Shown here piece after piece: positions 8,044 through 18,883 of a stretch of DNA of 45,666 nucleotides; position 1 is the stretch's first letter; the number at the start of each line of letters is the position of its first letter. Below the pieces are notes generated by a model. That model did no database searches, had not been told where the DNA came from, and saw only the letters and a list, made by a program, of their open reading frames with translations. The position numbers were made by a program, and so were the translations under genes. The stretch lies in contig JANYGI010000076.1 of NCBI GenBank assembly GCA_025362495.1, positions 1 to 45,666 of the forward strand, written 5' to 3'. This stretch comes from Byssovorax sp. (GTDB lineage: Bacteria; Myxococcota_A; Polyangia; Polyangiales; Polyangiaceae).

Positions 8044-9395
8044 GGCTCGCGCGAGCGATCGTCGGGGCGGGCCTGCTGCTCGCGGCGTGCAGCCCCGCGG
8101 CGCCGCCGATCCTGCCGCCCACGGTGACGGTGCCCGTGCCGGCGACGCCGCCCGCGCCGAGCGCCGACGCGCCTCGGGCCACGCCCGCGGAGACGGCGCA
8201 GGCCGAGATCGAGAGCCGCAAGAAGGTGCGCGCGATGATCGCGCGGGTCGCGCGCGCGCGCGGTCTGCCGGCGCTGCGCGAGGTGCCGATCAAGGTCCTG
8301 AACCGCGACGAGATCCTCGCGCGGATCAAGGCCCACGTGGACGACGACGTCCCGAAAGAGTCGATCGTCGACGAGGGCGAGGCCCTCGCCGCGCTCGAGC
8401 TGGTGCCCCCGTCGTACGACTTCCTGGAGGGCTCGTACAAGCTGATCCAGGGCCGGATCGCCGGCTTTTACGAGCCCGCGGACGGGACGATGTACCTCGT
8501 CGACGATCTCGACGACGACGAGGCCGAGGAGACGCTGGCGCACGAGCTCGACCACGCGCTGCAAGACCAGACGTACCCGCTGGCGCCGATGATGAAGTAC
8601 GCGCCGGGCCAGTCCGATCGCCTCGGAGCGGCGCACGCGCTCGTCGAGGGCGACGCGATGAGCGCGATGTACGACGTGGTCGCGGGCTCGGCGTTCAACG
8701 TCAACGACAAGCTCTTTCAAGGCCTGGCGACGGCCTCGACGGCGCTCTCGGCCCAGGGATCGGCGGCGCCGTACGTGCTGCAGGCGTCGCTGATCGCGCC
8801 GTACTCGGACGGCTTCAGCTTCGTGCAGGCGCTGCGGCTGAAGGGCGGTTGGCCCGCGGTCGATCAGGCCTGGCGCGCGCTCCCCGAGACCACCGAGCAG
8901 CTCCTCCACATCGAGAAATACCTCGCGCGCGAGCCGGCGATCGTCGTCCCCGTGCCCGCGACCGACGCGCTCGGCGCGGGCTTCCACGCGGTGCTCGACG
9001 ACGTGATGGGCGAGCAGAGCCTGCGCATCGCGATCGAGGCGTGGGCGGGGCGCGCGGCGGCGATCCCGGCGGCCGCCGGCTGGGGCGGCGATCGCTACGT
9101 CGTGGCGCGGCGCGACGCGGGCGGGCAGCACGAGATCGCGCTCGGCTGGCACCTGGTGTTCGACACCGACAAGGACGCCCACGAGATGGCCGCGGTGCTC
9201 GAGAAACGCTTCGGAAAGGCCTGCAAGGAGCGCGATCTGCTCGGTCCGATCGCCTGGGCGTCGAAGGGGCGCGACGTGGCGATCGCCGGCGGTCCGTTCG
9301 AGAGGCGCGCGGCCGGCGCGCCGCCGGCGAGCGCGAGCACCTGCAAGGCGATCGCTGGCTGGCCCCGCGCGATGCTCGCCGCCGCGAAGCCCTGA
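8040..9395 (+). CDS. Putative zinc-metallopeptidase lipoprotein (HExxH)
   Basis: The 451-residue product starts at TTG 8040 in a 4-nt overlap with rpe. The signal peptide ends in LLLAAC, a lipobox, followed by a Pro/Ala-rich linker. The core has [11 protein letters not shown], then [13 protein letters not shown] with HELDH at residues 168-172, and [13 protein letters not shown], where Glu 203 is a plausible third zinc ligand as in gluzincins. A coupled sugar-phosphate epimerase gives no hint to its substrate. It is probably anchored in the envelope. Proteolytic activity is inferred from the motif only. Confidence 0.78.
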   Translation: MRLARAIVGAGLLLAACSPAAPPILPPTVTVPVPATPPAPSADAPRATPAETAQAEIESRKKVRAMIARVARARGLPALREVPIKVLNRDEILARIKAHVDDDVPKESIVDEGEALAALELVPPSYDFLEGSYKLIQGRIAGFYEPADGTMYLVDDLDDDEAEETLAHELDHALQDQTYPLAPMMKYAPGQSDRLGAAHALVEGDAMSAMYDVVAGSAFNVNDKLFQGLATASTALSAQGSAAPYVLQASLIAPYSDGFSFVQALRLKGGWPAVDQAWRALPETTEQLLHIEKYLAREPAIVVPVPATDALGAGFHAVLDDVMGEQSLRIAIEAWAGRAAAIPAAAGWGGDRYVVARRDAGGQHEIALGWHLVFDTDKDAHEMAAVLEKRFGKACKERDLLGPIAWASKGRDVAIAGGPFERRAAGAPPASASTCKAIAGWPRAMLAAAKP

Positions 9396-9735
9396 GCCGC
9401 ACTCGACGACGAGGAGCCGCGGCGCGGTGGCGCACCCCGTGCGCGCCTTCGCGCCGGGCGAGCGCCCTGGCCATCGGCGAGCTCGATTGCCGTCAACGCG
9501 TCTGGCGGGAACGGCCTCGTGAGGGAGCGTCGTGGCGAGATATCATCGCCGGATGCGCCGGTTTCCCGGGTGTGATGTGGAGTCCTACGCAGTTTGCGGG
9601 GACTCCCTAGGGCCCACTCGATGGAGCACCCCGGCGCACCGTCTGATCTATCTTGCTATGTCTGGGTACCGGTCGAGGGTTGGGCGGCGCGTCACGGCGA
9701 CCGCCCTCGCCAGTTCCCGCCCGGATGAGGGACAG
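9396..9735. other. Intergenic stretch without a recognisable gene
   Basis: No open frame here looks like protein on either strand. The base composition is less GC-extreme from about 9540 on. It ends in GAGGGACAG just before the ATG at 9736, a fair ribosome-binding site for the methyltransferase. No repeat or strong hairpin was noticed. Confidence 0.5.
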
Positions 9736-10611
9736 ATGTCGTTGCGCGTCGATACGGTGAATCTGGGTCTGCCGCTGACGATCAACCCCGCCGGGGACAT
9801 CGTCGTTCCGATGGATGATGATCTCCGGCCGAGTCGGCGAAGCGTTCGTCCCAGCCAGAGACGAGGTAGCCTTCAACGGCAAGAGCATCCGGGACGCGAT
9901 ACCCACGGTGAGGCGCGAGACGCCCCGGCGAGCCAGGCTCGCGTCGGCCGAGCCTACGAGAGGCGGAGTACGACGTTCATGGGGCTCGAGCTCGAGGTCG
10001 GGCCGGGCGCGTTCGTCCCGCGCACCGAGACAGAGCTCCTCGGCGAGACTGCCCTCGAAGCGCTTCGGGCCCGGCCGCGCGGCGCGGGGCACCGCGTCGT
10101 CGACATGTGCTGTGGTTCGGGCAACCTCGCATGTGCGCTGGGCTCGTACGCGCAAGGGGCGCAGATCTGGGCCAGCGATCTCACCGACGGCGCCGTCGCC
10201 GTCGCGCGGCGAAACGTGATGCGACTCGGACTCGAGGCCTCCGTTCACGTCGGCCAGGGCGACCTCTTCGCGAGCTTCGACGGGATTGGCCTCGAAGGGA
10301 CGATTGACCTCATCACATGCAATCCACCGTATATCTCGACACGCCGCCTCGAGAACGAGCGCAATACGCTGCTCGTCCACGAGCCGCGCGAGGCGTTCGA
10401 CGGCGGGCCCTACGGCCTGTCCATCCACCAGCGGGTCGTGAGCGAGGCGCAGGCGTTCCTTCGCCCCGGAGGCGTGCTGTTCTTCGAGATCGGCCTCCGC
10501 CAGGAGCGCCAGGTGGAGATGCTGTTCCGTCGAACAGGCAGCTACGGCGCCGTCGAGATGCGGCGTGACGCCGTCGGCCAGGCGCGCGTCGTCTTCGCCA
10601 GCAAGCTCTGA
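9736..10611 (+). CDS. PrmC/HemK-like SAM-dependent methyltransferase
   Basis: The 291-residue reading from the ATG at 9736 (MSLRVDTVNLG) carries a HemK-type domain: FVPRTETELL (residues ~93-102, like the PRPETE signature), VVDMCCGSGN (SAM motif I, Asp 123) and ITCNPPY (catalytic NPPY, residues 196-199). HemK/PrmC enzymes methylate glutamine in release factors; relatives modify other substrates. Residues ~30-65 are unusually Arg/Ser/Gln-rich, and there another frame has better codon bias, so two compensating indels are possible. Whether this is the housekeeping PrmC or a paralogue cannot be decided. The unusual N-terminus favours a paralogue. Confidence 0.75.
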   Translation: MSLRVDTVNLGLPLTINPAGDIVVPMDDDLRPSRRSVRPSQRRGSLQRQEHPGRDTHGEARDAPASQARVGRAYERRSTTFMGLELEVGPGAFVPRTETELLGETALEALRARPRGAGHRVVDMCCGSGNLACALGSYAQGAQIWASDLTDGAVAVARRNVMRLGLEASVHVGQGDLFASFDGIGLEGTIDLITCNPPYISTRRLENERNTLLVHEPREAFDGGPYGLSIHQRVVSEAQAFLRPGGVLFFEIGLRQERQVEMLFRRTGSYGAVEMRRDAVGQARVVFASKL

Positions 10612-11075
10612 AGGGCGGTAGCGCGGGGGACTTCAGCTCTTCATCATCACTGACTCTCGCGCAGCCAATCGACTTCGATCTCGATCTCGATCTCGCCTCG
10701 AAACCCAGGGGCGTCGCGGCCGAGGTCACGACGATGGCTCTCGCCCCCTTCACGCGTCCGCCGGGCGGCGTGGATCGTCGCGCCGCTCGCCGCGGTGTCG
10801 CTCGCGCTGGTGCTCCCTCGCCTGGCGATCGCGCCCCGGCCGCGTGCGCTCGGTCGTGGAACGGCATCCCGGTCCCTGTCGTCGAGACAATGCGCGCGCC
10901 GCGGGACCTGACGACGACCCAGCGCGACGCGCATTTCCGCGAGGTCGATCCCGGGGAGGCTGCGCGATGGCTGGACGACGCCGCCGCGGCGGGGTAACAG
11001 CGGGGAACGGCGTCGTGTCGCGCCTCGAGGAACGTCGCACGGATCGCCAGCAAAATGCAGCTGTTCTGAACGCCT
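10612..11075. other. Intergenic stretch with a possible decayed membrane-protein gene
   Basis: There is no intact convincing gene. Three plus-strand frames each hold a protein-like piece. One frame has QPIDFDLDLDLASKPRG near 10660. A second holds the hydrophobic segment AAWIVAPLAAVSLALVLP near 10770-10830. The third has ETMRAPRDLTTTQRDAHF ending at the stop at 10995. They could be parts of one small membrane protein broken by two frameshifts, or chance open frames in GC-rich DNA. Confidence 0.3.
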
Positions 11076-11160
11076 GGAGGAGTGGCCGAGTGGTCTAAGG
11101 CAGCGGTTTTGAAAACCGCCGATGGGAAACCATCCAGGGGTTCGAATCCCCTCTCCTCCT
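11076..11160 (+). tRNA. tRNA-Ser (anticodon TGA)
   Basis: The acceptor stem GGAGGAG (11076-11082) pairs with CTCCTCC (11153-11159). The D arm is GCC...GGC. The anticodon stem GCGGT/ACCGC encloses the loop TTTGAAA with anticodon TGA (11110-11112). A long variable arm GATGG-GAAA-CCATC, typical of serine tRNAs, and the T arm AGGGG-TTCGAAT-CCCCT complete the cloverleaf. CCA is not encoded. The base in the discriminator position reads T rather than the G usual for serine tRNAs. Confidence 0.96.
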
Positions 11161-11259
11161 CCCCGATCTCTCGAAGGCATTTCCCGAAGGCGGGAGGAGC
11201 GCGCCGCAGACGGATGGTGGGCCCTGACGGGCCGCGTCGACAGCGCGACGTTTGCCGCT

Positions 11260-13524
<2,265 letters not shown>

Positions 13525-13555
13525 GGAGCGCCCCCCTTTTCGATGTTCTGGAGTT

Positions 13556-16500
13556 TTACGAGCCGCTGAGGCCGAGCTGTCCGCGCGCGTCGGCGTAGGC
13601 GTCGGAGACCGAGAAGACGACGAGCTCGCGCGCCTCGGCGTTGCGACCGATCCACGTCATGCGATCTTTGCCGGTGGCGGGAGGCGCGTTGGCGTGGCCG
13701 CCGGCCCAGGCGATGCCGGTGATGGCGACGTTGAGGTCGCCCACGGCGAGGAGCCCCGCGCGGTTGCCCCAGCCGTTGATGACCGTGTTGAGCGTCGAGG
13801 CGCGGTTACCGATGGAGCCGATGACCTCCGACGCGAGCAGCGCGACCTGCGGATCGGTCGCGCGCTGGCCGGTGGAGCGCGAGATCTTTCCGTAGAAGTC
13901 GGTGAGCTTGCCGGCGTCGACGCCCTGCGGCGCCCACCCCGGGCTGTGCGCCTTCAGGTACGCGGCGAGGAGCGGCCAGAGATCGATTGGCGCCGTGCGC
14001 GAGATCGCCGCCGTGTTGGACTGCAAGATCTTGAGCGCGCGGTGGACGAGGAAGCCACGCACGTCGTCGCGATCGGAGGCGACGAGCGCCTGCCCGAGGA
14101 GCAGCACCGGCGGGTGCGCGCTCACGGGGACGCACACCGAGCCGACGGCGCTGGAGACGAAGACCTGCAGGTTGTGCACGCCGTAGCCCGTGGCGATGTC
14201 GCGGATCGCATCGCCGAGGCTGCTGAGGTTGAGCGGCAGCGGGGCGCCGCGGACCGCGCCGAGATCGAACGGCACGGCGCTGTCGAGGAGCGGGCCCGTG
14301 AGCTTGAGCAGATCGCGGAAGGCCGGCGTCATCACCTCGGGGGCGAGGAGATCGTCGAGCTTCACGTCGGATGCGGCGACGCCCGCGCCCTCGAGCTCGG
14401 CGGGAGCGCCGTCGAGGGCGGCGACCGCGGCCTGCGCCACGCGCGCGGCGTCGGGCCGCGAGCGGAGGTCGGCGACGGTGGCGATCGTGCCGAAGAGATA
14501 AGGCTCGAAGCGCCCCGTCCCGAGGGCGCGGCGCGCGTCGGCGACGGCGCGCTCGAGCAGCATGTTGGCCGCAGGGCCCTGACCGCCGCGCTGGTAGAAG
14601 CGCGCGAGGGCGCCGAGGGCGATCTCGTCTTTCGGCCAGGTCTTGCGCGCCTGGAGCAGCGTCGCTTCGGCCTTCTTCGAGTCGCCCGTGACCTCGTGGA
14701 TCCTGGCGAGCTCGATGGTGCGCAGGCACTTGGCCTCGGGGGCCTCGGCGGCGTTGATCAGCAGCGTCTGCTGCTCGACGGCGCGGGGCGCGTCGCCCTG
14801 GCGCTGGAAGAGCGCGACGAGCCGCTCGCGCGCGGCGAGGTCACCCGGATCGCGCTTCAAGATCTCCTGGTAGGCGAGCTCGGCGCGCTCGGGGTTCGGG
14901 AGGTGCTCGTCGTAGATCTCGCCGAGGCGCAGGTAAATCGCCGCCTGGCGCGCGGGATCGGGGACGAGGCGCGCGAGACGGATCCAGGCCTGCTCGGCGC
15001 CGGACCAGTCTGCTTCAGCCGCGGCCACGTCGCCGAACGCCGAGAGCGCCTCGACGTGATCGGGGTTGGCCTCGAGCGCGGCGGCGAGCGCGCGCTTCGC
15101 GGCGGCGGCGTCGCCGACGTCGGCGAGCGCGCGGCCGCGGAGCACTTCCATCTCCACGCGCTCGGCGGGATCGGTGACGGCGTCGAGGCGCTTCTTGAGC
15201 AGCGCCGCGAGCTCGGCCCGCGCGCCCTCGGCCACGTAGATGGCTTGCAGGCGGGGGAAGACGTCGCCGTAGCTCGGATCGAGCTCGACCACGCTCTCGA
15301 ACGCGGCGCGCGCGCGGGCGCTGTCGCCCGCTTTGTCCTGCCAGAGGATCGCCGCCTTGTAGAGGTTGTGGGCGCGCTCGGCGTCGGAGACCGAGGCCTC
15401 GGCGGCGGCTTCGAGGGCCGCGGCAGCGCCGGCGAGGTTGCCGGTCTGCTCGAGGACCGAAGCCATTTCGATGTGGATCGCGAGGTGCGTCGGCGCGAGC
15501 TCGATCGCGTGGCCGAGGAAGGCCAGCGCGTCGTCCATGAGGCCGGCCTTCACCGCGCTCTGCGCGGCGCGGAGCGAGAGCGTCGCCGCCTCCGACGGGC
15601 GCTGCGTGCGCTCGATCAGCTGGCGATCGGCCTCGAGCGCCAGCATGTGCTGGCCCTGCGCGCGAGCGTGCGCCGCGGTCTGGCGGAGCGCCCAGATGCC
15701 GCGCGGCTCGTGGCGGTAGGCGATCTCCACCGGATCGCGCGTGTCGTCCCACGAGCCCGTGCGCATGCGGAGCCGCGCCGAGAGCATGGCGTGAGCGATC
15801 GCCGAGGCGCCGTCGAGGGCCTTGGCGAGCTCGAAGGTGACGGGCTCGAGCTCGTCGTCGCGGCCCGATCCGATGAGCGAGCTGGCGACGAGGCGGAGCG
15901 TGGGCAGGTGCCCCGGCGTGTCTTCGAGGATGGTGCGGCGCCAGAGCAGCGCGCTCGCGGAGTCGCCGCGGCCGCGCTCGTCGAGCTCGGCGAGGCGCTC
16001 GTAGGTCTCGAGGCGCTCGACCGGATCGGTGGCCTCGCGAGCGCGGGGCATGAGCGAGTCGATCAGGTCGCCCGTGCCGTGGCCGGCGAGGGCCGCGCGG
16101 TACATGACGATCGGCGCGAGCTGCGTCTCGCCCGCGGCGATGGCGAGGCGAGCGCAGCGCGCTGCGCCCTCCAGATCGCCGCTGCGCTCGAGCTCGAACG
16201 CGGCCTCCAGCGCGAGGCGGGCGGCCTCGGCCGGCGGCGCTTCGGCGGCGCGCTCTTCACGCCAGGCGGCGCGATCGGCGAGCGGCTCGGGGGACAGGCG
16301 CTCGTAGAGATCGCGGAGCGCGGCGTCCTTCGGGCGAGCGCGCAGGGCTTGCTCCAGCAGCGGCACCGCGGCGGCGCCCTCTCCTTCGGCGAGGATCAAC
16401 GCCTCGCGCACGAGATCGTACGCTTGCTCGAGCGGATCGGACGAGGCCTCGCGGCGCGTGCGGACCCACTCGACGACGCCGTTGCGATCGGCCCCGGCGC

Positions 16501-18883
16501 GCGACGCGCGCTCGCCCAGGCTGAGCGCGAACGGCAGCGTCGGATCGAGCTCGGCGGCGCGGCGGAGGAGCCCTTCGCTCTCGGCTTCGTCGCCGGCGTC
16601 GGCGAGGCGCACGGCGGCCTCGCCCAGCAAGATCGCGGCGCGGCTGCCGCCTTCGAGGGCCTGCGCGTGCTCGGCGATCCGCGCCGCGGCGGTGTCGCCG
16701 TCGGCGTGGGCCGCGGAGGCGCGGGTCGCCGCCTCGCCCGTCAGGTCGAGCGTGCGGGCGTGATCGTACTCGGCCTTGGCGCGCTCGATTTCTCCAGAAA
16801 CCTCGGCGATCAAAGCTCCGGCGAGGGCGCGCTCGCGCTCGCCGTCGGTGTCCTCGCGCCACGACGAGACGGCGCGGGCGACCTTGCCGCCGTTGCCCTC
16901 GTCGACGTCGAGCTCGAGCGCCAGCGCGCGCGCCGTCCCGTGCTCGGGCGCGGCGTCGGCGAAGGCGAGCACAGCGCCGCGGAGCAAGCCCGCCGTGCCT
17001 TCGCCCGTCGCCGCCATGGCGCGGCCGAGGGTCGACGCGGTGCGCGCGAGCAGCCCGCCCGCCGGGTAAACGAGGCGATCGGGCGACGCCGGATCGCCGA
17101 GAGCGGCGCTGGCGGCGGCTGCGATCGGCGCGAGCTCGGGATCGCCGAGCAGCGTGTCGATCCAGGGATCGACGTCGGATCGCTCGCCCCCCGTGAGGGC
17201 CGCGAGCGCGATGCGATCGGCGGGGCTGAACGCACCTTCGCTGGTGGAGTCCATCGCCGATCGGGCCGCGTCGGCGTCGCCGATCTCGATGGCGCGCGCC
17301 GCGAGAGCGCGGCGCGCCGCCGAGCCATGGGAGCCGTCGAGGACGCCGCGCAGCGCCGTGACAGCGCGCGCGCGTGTGTCCTTCAGCGGGGCCGCGAGCA
17401 CGGCCGCGAGCCAGCCGGCGCCGCCCGCGAGCGGCGCGACGCGCGCCAGGCCTTCGAGGCCGGTGACGGTGCGCGCGTGATCGCCCGCGGCGATCGCGGT
17501 GCGCACGTCGAGCAGCGATTCGTAGGTCGATCCCGCGATGCGCGAGGTCGTGCCGGCGACGCCACGGTGCGCGGCGACGAGCACCGCCGCGTCGGCGAGC
17601 GGCGCGAGCTCGGGCGCATCGGGGATGCGCACCTTGCCGAGCGGGGACGGCGCGGAGGCCTCGGGATCGGCCGCGGCGAGCGCCTCGCAGAAGCGCTGCA
17701 CGTAGGCGCGCGGATCGGCGGGGGCGATGCGCTGCGCGCCGTCGAGGCGCTTCTTCGAGGCCTCGTCGTCGGCCTGGCAGATGCGCGCGATCTCCGCGCC
17801 GAACAGCGCGCCGTGAGCGCGCGCTTCGGGCGTGGGAATCGACTTCGACTCGGCCTCGAGGACCTCGAGGACGGCGGGCCAGTCGCCGTCGCGCGCGAGG
17901 AGCCCGCGGGTCTGCCGGTGCGGCAGAGGCAGGCCCGGCGCGATCTCGCGCGCCTCGTCGGCCACGGCACGCGCCGTCGCCTCTTCGCCGGCCATGGCGT
18001 AGAGCTCGGACACGACGAGCAGCGCGCGGGCTCGCCCGTTGAAGTCGGAGAGCGCGCCCGCCTCGGCGCGGAGCCACTCGGAGCGGTTGACCCACGCGTC
18101 ACGCTGCTGGGCGCGGAGCAGGAGCGCGCTCGCGTCTTCCTCGCGCTCGAAGGCGACCGGCGGCGGGCGACGCGACGGGATCGGCGCGCTCACCCGCGGC
18201 GGCTCGCTCGGCGCGACGTCGGCGACCTGGGCGACGTCATCGACGTCATCGACATCGGCGACGTCAGCGACCCTCAGAGCGTCCTCGGCGGCCACGAACC
18301 CGGGCAGATCGGCCGGATCCATGTCCATCGTCGCGGCGTCCTTGTCGACGACCGGCGGCGCCGCGATCATCGCAGCGATGTCGACGTCGGGCTCGGGCTC
18401 GCTCTCGACGTGGCCGTCGATCGTGTCGAGCGCCGCGCGCGCGGGGGCGCCCGCAGCGGGCCGCGGCGGCGGCATCCCGCGCGTCCTCACGGGCGCGGCG
18501 GGCGCGATCTCTTCGACGATCTCGTCGGCCTCGGCGGACACGTCGACCTCGACCTTCGGTTGGTCGCGGGCGTCTTCGAAGAGCATGTCGAGCAGCGCGT
18601 CGCCCTCGCTGGCGGAGGGCGACGGCGCTCGCGCCGGCGCCGCGTCGCGCGAGAACATCTGCCGGAGGCCGCCCTTGGTCGGCTCTTCCTTCTGGCGATG
18701 CGCCTCGGCGAGGAGCTCGTCGGGGATGCGGGCCATCACCGTCGCTTCTTCGCCCTCGTAGTCGGAGTCGTAGAGGTCGTGATCCTCGGGCGGCGGCACC
18801 GTCGCCGGCTGAGCCGGGCGGGTGGCCTCGGGATCCACGAACTCTTCCTCGGAACCTTCGTCGTGCACGTCGCTGCTACTCAC
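13556..18883 (-). CDS. Giant TPR protein with degenerate peptidase-like C-terminal domain (1775 aa)
   Basis: The N-terminal ~250 residues are acidic and disordered, rich in Pro, Asp and Glu, with a VADVADVDDVDDV run. Residues ~260-1450 are helical repeats of TPR type (e.g. AILWQDKAGDSARARAAFES, RLGEIYDEHLPNPERAELAY). The last ~330 residues form a separate domain with PPVLLLGQAL and FLVHRALKIL near residue 1613, placed like the lG-x-HExxH region of M48 peptidases but without the catalytic residues. No signal peptide or membrane segment is seen. The start is GTG at 18883, in a GTGA overlap with the upstream paralogue. Probably a cytoplasmic scaffold; the partner is unknown. Confidence 0.85.
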   Translation of the reverse strand: MSSSDVHDEGSEEEFVDPEATRPAQPATVPPPEDHDLYDSDYEGEEATVMARIPDELLAEAHRQKEEPTKGGLRQMFSRDAAPARAPSPSASEGDALLDMLFEDARDQPKVEVDVSAEADEIVEEIAPAAPVRTRGMPPPRPAAGAPARAALDTIDGHVESEPEPDVDIAAMIAAPPVVDKDAATMDMDPADLPGFVAAEDALRVADVADVDDVDDVAQVADVAPSEPPRVSAPIPSRRPPPVAFEREEDASALLLRAQQRDAWVNRSEWLRAEAGALSDFNGRARALLVVSELYAMAGEEATARAVADEAREIAPGLPLPHRQTRGLLARDGDWPAVLEVLEAESKSIPTPEARAHGALFGAEIARICQADDEASKKRLDGAQRIAPADPRAYVQRFCEALAAADPEASAPSPLGKVRIPDAPELAPLADAAVLVAAHRGVAGTTSRIAGSTYESLLDVRTAIAAGDHARTVTGLEGLARVAPLAGGAGWLAAVLAAPLKDTRARAVTALRGVLDGSHGSAARRALAARAIEIGDADAARSAMDSTSEGAFSPADRIALAALTGGERSDVDPWIDTLLGDPELAPIAAAASAALGDPASPDRLVYPAGGLLARTASTLGRAMAATGEGTAGLLRGAVLAFADAAPEHGTARALALELDVDEGNGGKVARAVSSWREDTDGERERALAGALIAEVSGEIERAKAEYDHARTLDLTGEAATRASAAHADGDTAAARIAEHAQALEGGSRAAILLGEAAVRLADAGDEAESEGLLRRAAELDPTLPFALSLGERASRAGADRNGVVEWVRTRREASSDPLEQAYDLVREALILAEGEGAAAVPLLEQALRARPKDAALRDLYERLSPEPLADRAAWREERAAEAPPAEAARLALEAAFELERSGDLEGAARCARLAIAAGETQLAPIVMYRAALAGHGTGDLIDSLMPRAREATDPVERLETYERLAELDERGRGDSASALLWRRTILEDTPGHLPTLRLVASSLIGSGRDDELEPVTFELAKALDGASAIAHAMLSARLRMRTGSWDDTRDPVEIAYRHEPRGIWALRQTAAHARAQGQHMLALEADRQLIERTQRPSEAATLSLRAAQSAVKAGLMDDALAFLGHAIELAPTHLAIHIEMASVLEQTGNLAGAAAALEAAAEASVSDAERAHNLYKAAILWQDKAGDSARARAAFESVVELDPSYGDVFPRLQAIYVAEGARAELAALLKKRLDAVTDPAERVEMEVLRGRALADVGDAAAAKRALAAALEANPDHVEALSAFGDVAAAEADWSGAEQAWIRLARLVPDPARQAAIYLRLGEIYDEHLPNPERAELAYQEILKRDPGDLAARERLVALFQRQGDAPRAVEQQTLLINAAEAPEAKCLRTIELARIHEVTGDSKKAEATLLQARKTWPKDEIALGALARFYQRGGQGPAANMLLERAVADARRALGTGRFEPYLFGTIATVADLRSRPDAARVAQAAVAALDGAPAELEGAGVAASDVKLDDLLAPEVMTPAFRDLLKLTGPLLDSAVPFDLGAVRGAPLPLNLSSLGDAIRDIATGYGVHNLQVFVSSAVGSVCVPVSAHPPVLLLGQALVASDRDDVRGFLVHRALKILQSNTAAISRTAPIDLWPLLAAYLKAHSPGWAPQGVDAGKLTDFYGKISRSTGQRATDPQVALLASEVIGSIGNRASTLNTVINGWGNRAGLLAVGDLNVAITGIAWAGGHANAPPATGKDRMTWIGRNAEARELVVFSVSDAYADARGQLGLSGS

